NCBI RefSeq assembly: GCF_000828715.1
Contig: NZ_AP014583.1
Location: 3,470,001-3,534,000, forward strand
DNA from: Winogradskyella sp. PG-2
GTDB lineage: Bacteria; Bacteroidota; Bacteroidia; Flavobacteriales; Flavobacteriaceae
DNA length: 64,000 nucleotides
Direction: 5' to 3'
Positions 44,450-53,048 of this stretch are shown here, in pieces. The notes beneath the pieces were generated by a model that worked only from the letters and a program-made list of their open reading frames with translations, did not search any database and was not told the origin of the DNA. The position numbers and the translations under genes are program-made. Within the stretch, counting starts at the first letter, position 1, and every line of letters starts with the position of its first letter.

Positions 44450-44803
44450 CTAGCCTTCAGGATGCATAAAACGTTGTTTCCCTAATAACTGTTCCTCTGT
44501 TTCAACAATATCTTCATCTGGTATACAGCAATCTACAGGACACACAGCAGCACATTGTGGTTCTTCATGAAAGCCCATACATTCTGTACATTTATCTGGA
44601 GCTATATAATAAACTTCGTCATCTATAGGTTCTTGTGTTTCGTCAGCATCAACTTCTTTACCATTAGGTAATACTATTTTCCCAGAAAGGCTTGTACCAT
44701 CGGAATATCTCCAATCGTCAGCACCTTCGTAAATAGCAGTATTAGGGCATTCTGGCTCACAAGCACCACAATTAATACATTCGTCTGTGATTATAATTGC
44801 CAT
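44450..44803 (-). CDS. 4Fe-4S dicluster ferredoxin
   Basis: Electron carrier of 117 residues. The first cluster motif is [13 protein letters not shown] (residues 9-21), the second [21 protein letters not shown] (with a longer CxxC spacing). An acidic insert (about 27-70) separates the two, as in the bacterial YfhL/Alvin-type 2[4Fe-4S] ferredoxins. It is divergent from the acyl-CoA reductase gene; their -7 boxes lie 6 bases apart, which suggests linked control. Partner enzyme is not certain. Confidence 0.92.
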   Translation of the reverse strand: MAIIITDECINCGACEPECPNTAIYEGADDWRYSDGTSLSGKIVLPNGKEVDADETQEPIDDEVYYIAPDKCTECMGFHEEPQCAAVCPVDCCIPDEDIVETEEQLLGKQRFMHPEG

Positions 44804-44830
44804 AGTAATTTATTCTTTTTCTTTTTTACT

Positions 44831-44838
44831 TAATTTTG
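44831..44838 (+). promoter_or_regulatory. -7 promoter box for the acyl-CoA reductase gene
   Basis: TAATTTTG, perfect TAnnTTTG, 44 bases before ATG 44883. No -33 TTG at the usual spacing. Confidence 0.45.
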
Positions 44839-44844
44839 CAAATG

Positions 44845-44875
44845 CAAAAATAGAGCCAAAACATCGCATAACCAA
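44845..44875 (-). promoter_or_regulatory. Promoter for the ferredoxin gene
   Basis: Minus-strand TTG (44873-44875), 20 bases, then TATTTTTG (44845-44852), both elements at consensus spacing. It starts 41 bases before ATG 44803. Confidence 0.6.
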
Positions 44876-44882
44876 ACCTTAT

Positions 44883-45941
44883 ATGGATTTACAACAAAGA
44901 ATTAACGCATTTGCAAAATTAGGTGCCTTTTTATGTCAATTTAAAACCAATGGCATTGAAAAAGATGATTCTGTTGTTGCCAATGATTTATTCTTTGATG
45001 GTTTTAAACATCAACTAAAACTAGCAAAAGAACATAATGGTTGGTTTACTGAAAAAAATATATTATTTAGTATTAAATATTGGTGTAATGCATTGACTGA
45101 AAGCAATATTAAGTATTGGATTAATAAGTATAACTTTAACAATATAAATTCAAAAAATATTGCCATAATTATGGCAGGAAACATTCCTTTAGTTGGATTT
45201 CATGACTTTTTATCTGTGCTTATTTCTGGCCATAATGTATTAGTTAAACAATCCTCAAATGATAAGCACCTTCTCCCCTTTATTGCTAAGTATTTAGAGA
45301 TTGTTGAACCAGAATTTAAAGGCAAAATAAAATTCACAGAGCAAAAGCTTCAAGATTTTGATGCTGTGGTCGCAACCGGAAGTGATAATACTGCTCGATA
45401 CTTTGAATATTATTTTAAGAACAAACCTTCTATAATCAGAAAAAATAGAAATTCTGTCGCAGTTTTAACTGGTAAAGAGACTATAGCACAGTTAGATAGT
45501 CTTTCAAATGATATATTTAGGTATTATGGTTTAGGCTGCAGAAACGTATCTAAGCTTTTTGTACCAGAAGATTATAATTTCGATGCTTTTTTTAACGCAG
45601 TATACAAATGGCATCCTATTATTAATGAAGCCAAATATGCTAATAACTACGATTATAATAAGGCTGTTTATCTAATGAGTGAATTCGATATGTTAGAAAA
45701 CGGGTTCTTAATGATTAAAGAAGATAAAAGCTATTCATCACCTATTGCAACACTTTTTTATGAGCATTATGATTCTTTAGAAGGATTAAGTAATAAACTA
45801 ACTCAAGAAAAAGATAAAATTCAATGCGTTGTTGCTAATGAATTTTGGAACAATGAAGTGCCCTTTGGTGAAACTCAAAATCCTCAACTTTGGGATTATG
45901 CTGATAATGTAGATACTGTTGAATTCTTGTTAACAATATAG
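44883..45941 (+). CDS. Acyl-CoA reductase, LuxC-like
   Basis: Protein of 352 residues in the LuxC/aldehyde dehydrogenase-like fold, expected to reduce a fatty acyl-CoA or acyl-ACP to the aldehyde with NADPH. Landmarks are IIMAGNIPLVGFHDFLSVLI, HNVLVKQSSNDKHLLPFIAK, VVATGSDNTARYFEYYF and the catalytic cysteine region FRYYGLGCRNVSKLFVP. The true start is taken at ATG 44883 (MDLQQRINAFAKLG); an ATG at 44787 gives a 32-residue extension that would cover both divergent promoters. Synteny with serC and serA is common in Flavobacteriaceae. Confidence 0.88.
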   Translation: MDLQQRINAFAKLGAFLCQFKTNGIEKDDSVVANDLFFDGFKHQLKLAKEHNGWFTEKNILFSIKYWCNALTESNIKYWINKYNFNNINSKNIAIIMAGNIPLVGFHDFLSVLISGHNVLVKQSSNDKHLLPFIAKYLEIVEPEFKGKIKFTEQKLQDFDAVVATGSDNTARYFEYYFKNKPSIIRKNRNSVAVLTGKETIAQLDSLSNDIFRYYGLGCRNVSKLFVPEDYNFDAFFNAVYKWHPIINEAKYANNYDYNKAVYLMSEFDMLENGFLMIKEDKSYSSPIATLFYEHYDSLEGLSNKLTQEKDKIQCVVANEFWNNEVPFGETQNPQLWDYADNVDTVEFLLTI

Positions 45942-45986
45942 CCTAAAAATTATCATTTTCGTAACAATTAATACCCAAATAAGTAG

Positions 45987-45994
45987 CACCTTTG
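45987..45994 (+). promoter_or_regulatory. Possible -7 box for serC
   Basis: CACCTTTG, 7/8 match to TAnnTTTG, 26 bases before ATG 46021. Confidence 0.35.
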
Positions 45995-46020
45995 TATCTG
46001 TTTAAATTTTAAAGATAATC

Positions 46021-47082
46021 ATGAAAAAACATAATTTTAGTGCAGGTCCATGTGTATTACCAAAATCAGTAATGCAAGCAGCTTCAGAAGCTGTTTTAAA
46101 CTTTGATGATGGTTTATCTCTTTTAGAGATTTCTCACCGAAGCAAACCGTTTGTAGATGTTATGGAAAACGCTAGATCTCTAGCCTTAGAATTATTAGGT
46201 TTAGAAGGTAAAGGCTACAAAGCGTTGTTTTTACAAGGTGGTGCAAGCTCACAATTTTTAATGGTGGCTTTAAATCTTTTAGAAAAAAGAGCTGGTTATT
46301 TAAATACAGGTACTTGGTCTGATAAAGCCATAAATGAAGCTAAGATTTATGATGACATCTACGAAGTAGGTTCGTCTAAAGCAGCTAACTTTAACTATGT
46401 ACCAAAAGGGTATGATATTCCTGAAGATTATGATTATTTTCACTGTACATCTAATAACACCATTTTTGGAACTCAAATGAAAAGTTTTCCAAACTCACCT
46501 ATTCCAATGGTATGTGATATGAGTAGTGATATTTTTTCACGTCAATTAGATTTCACACAATTTGATTTAATTTATGCTGGTGCCCAAAAGAATATGGGAC
46601 CTGCAGGAACAACTTTAGTTATTGTAAAAGAAGATATTTTAGGAAAAGTGTCTCGTAAGATTCCTTCAATGATGGATTACAAAGTGCATATTGGTAAAGG
46701 AAGTATGTTTAACACACCACCTGTGTTTCCGGTATATGTATCTATGCTAACATTACAATGGTTAAAAGACTTAGGTGGTATTAAAGCCATAGAAGAAGAA
46801 AACGATAAGAAAGCACGATTAATTTATTCTGAAATTGACTTAAACCCACTTTTTAAAGGGTACTCAGTAAAAGAAGATCGCTCTAATATGAATGCAACTT
46901 TCACTTTAGAAAATGAAAATTTAAAGGAAACATTTGATGCTATGGTTAAAGAAGTTGGCATTAATGGTTTAAATGGACATAGAAGTGTTGGTGGTTACAG
47001 AGCGTCAATGTACAATGCTTTAACTCTAGACAGTGTAAAAGCTCTTGTAGAGGTTATGAGTGAATTAGAAAGTAAAGCATAA
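46021..47082 (+). CDS. serC: Phosphoserine aminotransferase
   Basis: PLP enzyme of 353 residues that forms 3-phosphoserine from 3-phosphohydroxypyruvate, second step of serine synthesis. MKKHNFSAGPCVLPKSVMQA, SHRSKPFVDVMENARSLALE and FLQGGASSQFLMVALNLL are standard. The PLP lysine lies in YAGAQKNMGPAGTTLVIV. SerA-like gene follows 89 bases downstream in the same direction, so serC-serA form the usual serine pair. Start is the first ATG and fits the family. Confidence 0.96.
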   Translation: MKKHNFSAGPCVLPKSVMQAASEAVLNFDDGLSLLEISHRSKPFVDVMENARSLALELLGLEGKGYKALFLQGGASSQFLMVALNLLEKRAGYLNTGTWSDKAINEAKIYDDIYEVGSSKAANFNYVPKGYDIPEDYDYFHCTSNNTIFGTQMKSFPNSPIPMVCDMSSDIFSRQLDFTQFDLIYAGAQKNMGPAGTTLVIVKEDILGKVSRKIPSMMDYKVHIGKGSMFNTPPVFPVYVSMLTLQWLKDLGGIKAIEEENDKKARLIYSEIDLNPLFKGYSVKEDRSNMNATFTLENENLKETFDAMVKEVGINGLNGHRSVGGYRASMYNALTLDSVKALVEVMSELESKA

Positions 47083-47135
47083 TATTTCTTACAATAAAGA
47101 AAAGCTTTTTAAACAAAAAAACTATAAACAAAGAA

Positions 47136-47153
47136 TTTTCGCTTATGCGAAAA
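47136..47153 (+). promoter_or_regulatory. Short stem-loop in the serC-serA gap
   Basis: Perfect 7-bp stem TTTTCGC / GCGAAAA with loop TTAT, 18 bases before the serA start. No T run follows, so it is not a classical terminator; it may affect serA translation. Confidence 0.3.
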
Positions 47154-47171
47154 CGAAAACTAAAATTATAA

Positions 47172-48122
47172 ATGAAGGTATTAGCAAACGATGGAGTTTC
47201 ACAAAGCGGAATTAATGCTTTAGAAGCTGCTGGATACGAAGTTATAACAACAACAGTTGCACAAGAACAATTACAAAACTATATAAACGATAACGAAGTT
47301 TCTGTATTACTTGTGCGTAGTGCAACTACAGTACGAAAAGATTTAATAGATAACTGTCCTAGCCTTAAAATTATAGGTCGTGGTGGTGTAGGTATGGATA
47401 ATATTGACGTAGAGTATGCACGCAGTAAAGGTTTAAACGTAATCAATACACCTGCTGCATCTTCTCACTCTGTGGCAGAATTAGTATTCGGTCATTTTTA
47501 CGGACTAGCACGTTTTTTACATAACTCAAATAGAGATATGCCATTAGAAGGTGATGCAAAGTTTAAAGTACTTAAAAAGGCATATGCGAAAGGCACAGAA
47601 TTAAAAGGTAAAACGCTTGGTGTTTTAGGCTTTGGACGTATAGGACAGGCTACCGCTAAGGTTGCTATTGGAGCAGGAATGAAAGTTGTTGCCTTCGATC
47701 CATTTATGGAAAAGGCGAATTTAGAATTAGATTTCTTTGATGGTCAAAAAGTTAATTTTGAAATTAAAACAATTTCTAAGGAAGATGTTTTAAAACAAGC
47801 AGATTTCTTAACGCTTCATGTACCTGCACAAAAAGATTATGTTATTGATGAGAAGGAATTCAACCAAATGAAAGATGGCGTAATTTTAGCTAATGCGGCA
47901 CGTGGTGGTGTTGTTAATGAAGTGGCTTTAGTTAAGGCTATTCAAAGCGGTAAGGTGTCTAGAGCTGCTTTAGATGTATTTGAAAAAGAACCAAAACCAG
48001 AAATTCAATTATTAATGAATCCTGCATTATCATTAACACCTCATACAGGTGCGGCAACTAATGAAGCACAAGATAGAATTGGCACTGAACTAGCTGAACA
48101 AATTATTAATATTCTTGGTTAA
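47172..48122 (+). CDS. serA: D-3-phosphoglycerate dehydrogenase
   Basis: NAD-dependent 2-hydroxyacid dehydrogenase of 316 residues, first step of serine synthesis. LLVRSATTVRKDLIDNCP and IGRGGVGMDNIDVEYARSKG give the substrate part; GKTLGVLGFGRIGQATAKVA is the NAD loop; NAARGGVVNEVALVKAI supplies the catalytic arginine, KEPKPEIQ the Glu and LTPHTGAAT the catalytic His. It lacks the C-terminal ACT regulatory domain of E. coli SerA, so it is the short type. Downstream lies a terminator. Confidence 0.92.
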   Translation: MKVLANDGVSQSGINALEAAGYEVITTTVAQEQLQNYINDNEVSVLLVRSATTVRKDLIDNCPSLKIIGRGGVGMDNIDVEYARSKGLNVINTPAASSHSVAELVFGHFYGLARFLHNSNRDMPLEGDAKFKVLKKAYAKGTELKGKTLGVLGFGRIGQATAKVAIGAGMKVVAFDPFMEKANLELDFFDGQKVNFEIKTISKEDVLKQADFLTLHVPAQKDYVIDEKEFNQMKDGVILANAARGGVVNEVALVKAIQSGKVSRAALDVFEKEPKPEIQLLMNPALSLTPHTGAATNEAQDRIGTELAEQIINILG

Positions 48123-48153
48123 TAAAAAAATTGTGACCAAAGCTTAAAATATG

Positions 48154-48180
48154 AGTCCTACTATTGTGGGACTTTTTTTT
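48154..48180 (+). terminator. Terminator after serA
   Basis: Stem AGTCCTAC / GTGGGACT (one G-T pair) with a TATT loop and an 8-T tract. Confidence 0.8.
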
Positions 48181-48228
48181 GTACCTTCAAATGCTTAATT
48201 TTATTAACCTTAAGTATATATAACAAAA

Positions 48229-48876
48229 ATAGCAGGAATTTTAGATTTATTAAACAGTGACTTAGGAAAAACTATTGTCAGTGGTGTTTCTGGCTCTACA
48301 GGAACAGATCAAAATAAAACAAGTAGCGTATTAACTATGGCGTTACCAGTACTGATGAAAGCAATGGAACGTAATGCTTCTACTCCAGAAGGAGCAGAAG
48401 GTCTTATGGGAGCTTTAAAAGGTAAACATGATGGAAGCATTCTAGATAACCTTGGTGGTTTATTTGGTGGTGGTGTTAATGAAGAAGTTAAAACAGATGG
48501 TTCTAAAATTCTTGGACACATACTTGGAAATAGACAACAAGGAGTTGAGAAAGTTATTGGTGAAAAATCTGGTTTAGATATGGGATCTGTAGCTAACATC
48601 CTTAAAGTAGCAGCACCAATCTTAATGGGTGTTTTAGGAAAACAGTCACGCCAAAACAACGTAAGTTCTGCAGGAGTTTTATCTGGTCTTTTAGGAGGTT
48701 TATTAGGTGGTGCAAGCAATAGTGGTGCTGTAACAAAAGAACAAACTTTCCTTGAAAAAATATTAGATTCAGATGGTGATGGCAGTGTAATTGATGATGT
48801 TGCTGGTATGGTATTAGGAGGAAACAAGAGCAAAGGTGGTCTTGGTGGTCTATTAGGAGGTTTATTTGGAAAATAA
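48229..48876 (+). CDS. DUF937-family glycine-rich protein, apparent ATA start
   Basis: Protein of about 216 residues. From 48232 the reading is AGILDLLNSDLGKTIVSGVS, which I recognise as the conserved N-terminus MAGILDLLNSDLGK of flavobacterial DUF937 proteins; the codon in the Met place is ATA (48229-48231). No ATG, GTG or TTG lies in frame between the upstream stop (48211) and the internal ATG at 48337, which would remove 36 conserved residues. The rest is Gly/Leu-rich (ILDNLGGLFGGGVNEEV, LSGLLGGLLGGASNSG) and ends GGLGGLLGGLFGK. Function unknown. A strong terminator follows. Confidence 0.7.
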   Translation: MAGILDLLNSDLGKTIVSGVSGSTGTDQNKTSSVLTMALPVLMKAMERNASTPEGAEGLMGALKGKHDGSILDNLGGLFGGGVNEEVKTDGSKILGHILGNRQQGVEKVIGEKSGLDMGSVANILKVAAPILMGVLGKQSRQNNVSSAGVLSGLLGGLLGGASNSGAVTKEQTFLEKILDSDGDGSVIDDVAGMVLGGNKSKGGLGGLLGGLFGK

Positions 48877-48898
48877 GTGCCAAACTCTAATTATATTT

Positions 48899-48928
48899 AA
48901 AAGCAGTTCTTTCGAACTGCTTTTTTTT
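48899..48928 (+). terminator. Terminator after the DUF937 gene
   Basis: Perfect 11-bp stem AAAAGCAGTTC / GAACTGCTTTT with a TTTC loop, followed by a T run to 48928. Confidence 0.88.
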
Positions 48929-49092
48929 ATTTTCATATTCTCTATAGACTAGCCAAAGAATAATGTTTACTCATTCACAAGGGTATTTTGCCTATTAGTG
49001 ATATGAATTCGTTTAATTATTGTATTGATTTGTAGTGTTAAATCAAATGAATAAAATAAAACACTCATAAATTTTTAATATATTTAATACTT

Positions 49093-49581
49093 ATGAAACA
49101 TTCAAAACTAACTTTAAATCATATATCTAATAAGTTTAGATATATTAAAATGATTATGCCCTTTGTTATAGCACTCGTACTTATTGCAAGTTGTAAGTCT
49201 TACAATAACAATCAAACTATTAATAATGAAGATGAAAATAGCTTAGTGAAAAGCGACACTGTTCATATCAGCAGTGATGAGTCAGATTACGAAATTATAA
49301 TCATAGAACCAGGTTTTAATGCTTGGTTAATAGGTAGAGCACGCCCTGAAGGTTTCCACTCGCAACAATGGTTAGAAAGTAGAAATGCAATTTTAGTACA
49401 AGCCTGGAACCAGAGAGCTTTGCAACCAATGGTTTATGATCCTAATCTATATGAATTGCGCATAGATTACGATATTAGAACAGATTATGGTTATGAAGTG
49501 AACTATAAATTATATAATTACTTTTTATTTTTTCAGTTAAAATATAAACAACAATTAAGTTCATTCTATCCAAGAATTTAA
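49093..49581 (+). CDS. DUF6146-like lipoprotein
   Basis: Small exported protein of up to 162 residues; I place it in the flavobacterial DUF6146 group. MIMPFVIALVLIASC gives a lipoprotein signal and lipobox. The conserved core is DYEIIIIEPGFNAWLIGRAR, HSQQWLESRNAILVQAWNQR and YDIRTDYGYEVNYKLYNYFL. The first ATG (49093) adds a 19-residue basic N-terminus; ATG 49150 (MIMPF) may be the real start because the signal peptide then begins properly. It is followed by a DUF6787-like gene in the same direction. Confidence 0.75.
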   Translation: MKHSKLTLNHISNKFRYIKMIMPFVIALVLIASCKSYNNNQTINNEDENSLVKSDTVHISSDESDYEIIIIEPGFNAWLIGRARPEGFHSQQWLESRNAILVQAWNQRALQPMVYDPNLYELRIDYDIRTDYGYEVNYKLYNYFLFFQLKYKQQLSSFYPRI

Positions 49582-49609
49582 ATTAAATTTGCAGCACTTT
49601 TTTAGCGCT

Positions 49610-50104
49610 ATGGAAAAATTCAAAAAAAAATGGGAAATTCAACATAATTGGCAGTTGTTGTTTCCTTTTTTTGGTCTAATTATTTTAATCTATTCTGCTT
49701 TTAAAATTTCTTATGCTTTTTTGAAGGATAGTCATATTCTATTTATCATTATCGCTTCAATCATTACCTGCATATTATTACTCAAATTTACCTTATGGAT
49801 TTTTAAAAGGTTAGAAAATAAATGGGTACTTGATTATAAGTGGGAAATGATAAGAGTGTTTATGGTTTTTGCCGTTACTGGCTCGTCATCACTGTACATT
49901 GGACGGCCTATCATTAAACTACTTGGCATTACTAAAGAAAACTTAGATCCCACCATTTACTGGATATTATTTATTACCGTTGGATTAGTTTTTTATCAAA
50001 TTCTTTTAGTTACCTTTGGCTGGTTATTTGGACAGTTTAAATTTTTCTGGGAATTCGAAAAGAAAATGCTTAATCGATTTGGATTATTTAAAGAGAAAAA
50101 TTAA
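49610..50104 (+). CDS. DUF6787-like membrane protein
   Basis: Membrane protein of 164 residues, in the flavobacterial DUF6787 group by likeness of MEKFKKKWEIQHNWQLLFPF and the two following membrane segments. Four segments are visible: LLFPFFGLIILIYSAFKISY, ILFIIIASIITCILLLKFTL, VFMVFAVTGSSSLYIGRPII, IYWILFITVGLVFYQILLVT. It ends with a charged tail. Start is ATG 49610; an upstream in-frame TTG gives seven extra residues without support. Function unknown; it follows the DUF6146 gene. Confidence 0.78.
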   Translation: MEKFKKKWEIQHNWQLLFPFFGLIILIYSAFKISYAFLKDSHILFIIIASIITCILLLKFTLWIFKRLENKWVLDYKWEMIRVFMVFAVTGSSSLYIGRPIIKLLGITKENLDPTIYWILFITVGLVFYQILLVTFGWLFGQFKFFWEFEKKMLNRFGLFKEKN

Positions 50105-50157
50105 GATTTCATTAACATCTTTAGTTTCGGAATATCAATAGGTTTGTTGTGGATTGC

Positions 50158-50505
50158 ATGAAAAACGGATTTTTAAAGATAATAGCCTTTTTTTTCTTAA
50201 TAATATTACTGACTAGTAATGTTCTTAACATGCACAGCTACCTCCATCATAAAGAGGTACAAAATCACTTAACAGACTCTTGTGGTGACGACAATGATGA
50301 AGATCAAGAACTACCTTGCAACCTTTGTCTTTTAGCTATAAATCTCAATAGCTTAGATTACAATAATAGTATAGAGTTTTCTTATGAAAACGATTTACAA
50401 ATATTTAAATTAATTAAAACTTATAATGTTTCTGGTAATGACTATTTAACAGATCAACAGTTTTATAACCGCAATAGAAATAAAGCACCACCTGCCTTAA
50501 TTTAA
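50158..50505 (+). CDS. Small exported His/Asp/Cys protein upstream of a TonB receptor
   Basis: Protein of 115 residues with a signal or anchor (KIIAFFFLIILLTSNVLNMH), then the cluster HSYLHHKEVQNHLTDSCGDDNDEDQE and a C-x-x-C pair in LPCNLCLLAINL. The His, acidic and Cys groups suggest metal binding in the periplasm, like DUF2946-type proteins. The TonB-dependent receptor gene starts 51 bases later. I start at ATG 50158, since the only earlier in-frame start is a TTG that adds three residues. Metal binding is inference. Confidence 0.65.
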   Translation: MKNGFLKIIAFFFLIILLTSNVLNMHSYLHHKEVQNHLTDSCGDDNDEDQELPCNLCLLAINLNSLDYNNSIEFSYENDLQIFKLIKTYNVSGNDYLTDQQFYNRNRNKAPPALI

Positions 50506-50556
50506 TAAGTGAACAATTAGTAAAAAGATCAGTTAATAAGATATTATAAATAAATA

Positions 50557-52995
50557 ATGAAGAATATCTTTCTAATCTTATTTATACTAATAACTAGTTT
50601 TAGCTTCTCTCAAGAATGTAATAGCGTCTTAACAGGTAAAATCTCTGATTTTCATGACAATACTACATTAGAAAATACTACGATTAAAATTATTGGTACA
50701 AATAAGATCACAATTTCAGATGAAAAAGGAAATTTTGAGTTCAACAATCTATGTAAACAAACATATAATATTGAAGTGTCTCACATTGCCTGTAAGACAA
50801 AAATCATTAGCATTGAAGTTGATGGAAACACACATAAATTAATCAGTCTAGAACATCATTTCGAAGAACTGAGTGAAGTAACGGTTAAGGCTAATGAGCA
50901 AACCACAACAAAAACTGCTCAAGAAACAGTTATAAAAGTAGACATACTCGAAAAATACAGTAGTTCTAGTTTAGGAGATGCCCTAAGAGAAGTCCCAGGC
51001 GTTTCATCTATAAATACTGGTAACAACATAGTCAAGCCCATGATACATGGTTTACATAGTAGCAGAATATTAATTATGAATAATGGTGTGCGTTTGCAAG
51101 ATCAAGAATGGGGTATAGAACATGCTCCAAATATTGATATTAATAGTGCCAACCAGATTTCTGTAATTAAAGGCTCTGGAGCGTTAGCCTATGGTGGAGA
51201 TGCTGTGGGTGGCGTAGTTGTCCTCAAACCCACTAGAACATATCGTATTGATACGCTTTACGGAAGAGCAATTATTGGCGGGCAATCTAATGGCAAAGGG
51301 TACAATGCTACAACTACTCTAAACAAAAATTATAGTTCTGGTTGGTTTGCCCAAGTTCAAGGTTCACTAAGACAAGTCGGTGATTTAAAAGCGCCAGATT
51401 ATTATTTAACCAACTCAGGCTTTAAGTCTACAGCATTTTCATTAAGTGGTGGTAAAAAAATGTTTGAATCTGGTTTTGAGGTATATTATAGCTTCATAGA
51501 TAGTGAAGTAGGAATTCTAAGATCTGCTCATATTGGAAACATTAAAAACTTAGCTACGGCAATTAATGCACCAGAACCACTTTTTACAGATGATTCTGGC
51601 TATGACATCACACAACCTAAGCAAGAAGTTACACATCATTTGTTTAAGGCATCTTACTACAAACGTTTTAGGAATTTTGGTAAAGTAGATGTACAATACG
51701 ATTATCAAAACAATCAACGATTTGAATTTGATATCCGCAGAGGTGGCAGAAGTGATATACCAGCTGTAGATTTAGTGCTTCAAACACATACCATCTCAGC
51801 CAATGCAAAAGTGGACAATAATGCAGAACTAAAATATAACTTTGGCTTACTTGGTAGATATCAAAATAATGTAGCAAGCCCAGATACTGGCGTAAGACGT
51901 TTAATACCAGATTATGACAGAAATGATTTTGGTATTTATACCACAGGAGAATGGAAAGTTAGTGATGATATTATTGTTGACGCAGGTTTGCGATATGATT
52001 TCAGCAGAATGGATGCAACTAAATTTTATAGAAGGTCAGATTGGGAAGATCGAGGATATGACGAAGACTTTAGAGATATCATAGAGGGTTCTGTAGTCAG
52101 TGGTGGCGAAATTGTTGATGGAGTTGATCCTAATGCTTCTCAGTACAAGACAAACCCCCTATTTGACTATCATAATGTTTCAGGAGCTCTAGGATTCAAA
52201 TACCAATTCAATGATAATCACCAATTAAGTTTTGGTTATAATTTAGCAAGTCGAGCACCAAATGCATCCGAATTATTTAGTGATGGATTACATCATTCTG
52301 CAGCAAGAATAGAAATTGGCGATATTAGGATTGAGAGCGAACAATCGCATCGCTTATCAGCTACTTATGGCTATAGAAACTCTGGTGTAGATTTAAAAGT
52401 CGAACCTTATTTTAATCGAATCAACGATTTTATTTATCTAATTCCTGGACCTGAAGGTATTATTCCGCTAATTAGAGGACCTTTTCCTGTTTGGGAGTAT
52501 ATACAAACAGATGCCACCATGTTTGGTGCAGATATAACAGTAAATTATGAGTTTAGCACTCAGTGGAATTTTAATCACAAATCATCTTTTATAAAAGGAT
52601 ACGATACAAAAGCAGATTTGCCATTGCTTGATATTCCGGCATTTACCACAACAAATAGTATTACGTATACCAATGCAAAATGGAAAAATTTTAGTACAAG
52701 CCTAATTTCAGAATGGGCTTTTGAACAAAATGAGTTTCCTACCGAGTACAATTATACAATACCTATTGCAGACGAGGACGATATTGACGTGGACCTTAGT
52801 CCACCTCCTGGCTATCATTTAATGCATTTACAAAGTGAAATAACATTACCTGTATTTAAGCAATCTAGCATGAATATTAGGCTAAGTATAGATAATATAT
52901 TTAATACTAACTATAGAAATTATTTAAACCGTCTTCGATTTTTTGCCGATGAAATGGGAAGAAACGTTAGACTACAATTACAATTGAATTTTTAA
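50557..52995 (+). CDS. TonB-dependent receptor, possible metal-uptake type
   Basis: Outer-membrane receptor of 812 residues. Signal peptide 1-19, a carboxypeptidase-regulatory-like domain (about 25-105: LTGKISDFHDNTTLENTTIK), then a plug (about 110-225: SLGDALREVPGVSSINTGNN, IHGLHSSRILIMNNGVRLQD, IEHAPNIDINSANQISVIKG, ALAYGGDAVGGVV) and a 22-strand barrel ending NVRLQLQLNF. The plug pattern with HG-R-L-NNGVR and EHAPxID is shared with ZnuD-like receptors in other bacteria. Together with the small His/Cys protein in front, a zinc or copper role is possible but not shown. Confidence 0.9.
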   Translation: MKNIFLILFILITSFSFSQECNSVLTGKISDFHDNTTLENTTIKIIGTNKITISDEKGNFEFNNLCKQTYNIEVSHIACKTKIISIEVDGNTHKLISLEHHFEELSEVTVKANEQTTTKTAQETVIKVDILEKYSSSSLGDALREVPGVSSINTGNNIVKPMIHGLHSSRILIMNNGVRLQDQEWGIEHAPNIDINSANQISVIKGSGALAYGGDAVGGVVVLKPTRTYRIDTLYGRAIIGGQSNGKGYNATTTLNKNYSSGWFAQVQGSLRQVGDLKAPDYYLTNSGFKSTAFSLSGGKKMFESGFEVYYSFIDSEVGILRSAHIGNIKNLATAINAPEPLFTDDSGYDITQPKQEVTHHLFKASYYKRFRNFGKVDVQYDYQNNQRFEFDIRRGGRSDIPAVDLVLQTHTISANAKVDNNAELKYNFGLLGRYQNNVASPDTGVRRLIPDYDRNDFGIYTTGEWKVSDDIIVDAGLRYDFSRMDATKFYRRSDWEDRGYDEDFRDIIEGSVVSGGEIVDGVDPNASQYKTNPLFDYHNVSGALGFKYQFNDNHQLSFGYNLASRAPNASELFSDGLHHSAARIEIGDIRIESEQSHRLSATYGYRNSGVDLKVEPYFNRINDFIYLIPGPEGIIPLIRGPFPVWEYIQTDATMFGADITVNYEFSTQWNFNHKSSFIKGYDTKADLPLLDIPAFTTTNSITYTNAKWKNFSTSLISEWAFEQNEFPTEYNYTIPIADEDDIDVDLSPPPGYHLMHLQSEITLPVFKQSSMNIRLSIDNIFNTNYRNYLNRLRFFADEMGRNVRLQLQLNF

Positions 52996-53048
52996 TTATT
53001 TACTTAAAATACAATAACTATGAAAATTAATTTTTAAATTTTAAAACA

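Noticed and set aside
44787..44882. N-terminal extension of the acyl-CoA reductase from ATG 44787
   Set aside because: It would overlap the ferredoxin gene start and both -7 boxes, and the family begins near MDLQQRINAFAKLG at 44883.
48309..48833. Long open frames on the minus strand across the DUF937 gene
   Set aside because: They are shadows of a glycine-rich gene; their products are Pro/Leu/Ser-rich low-complexity sequences without motifs.
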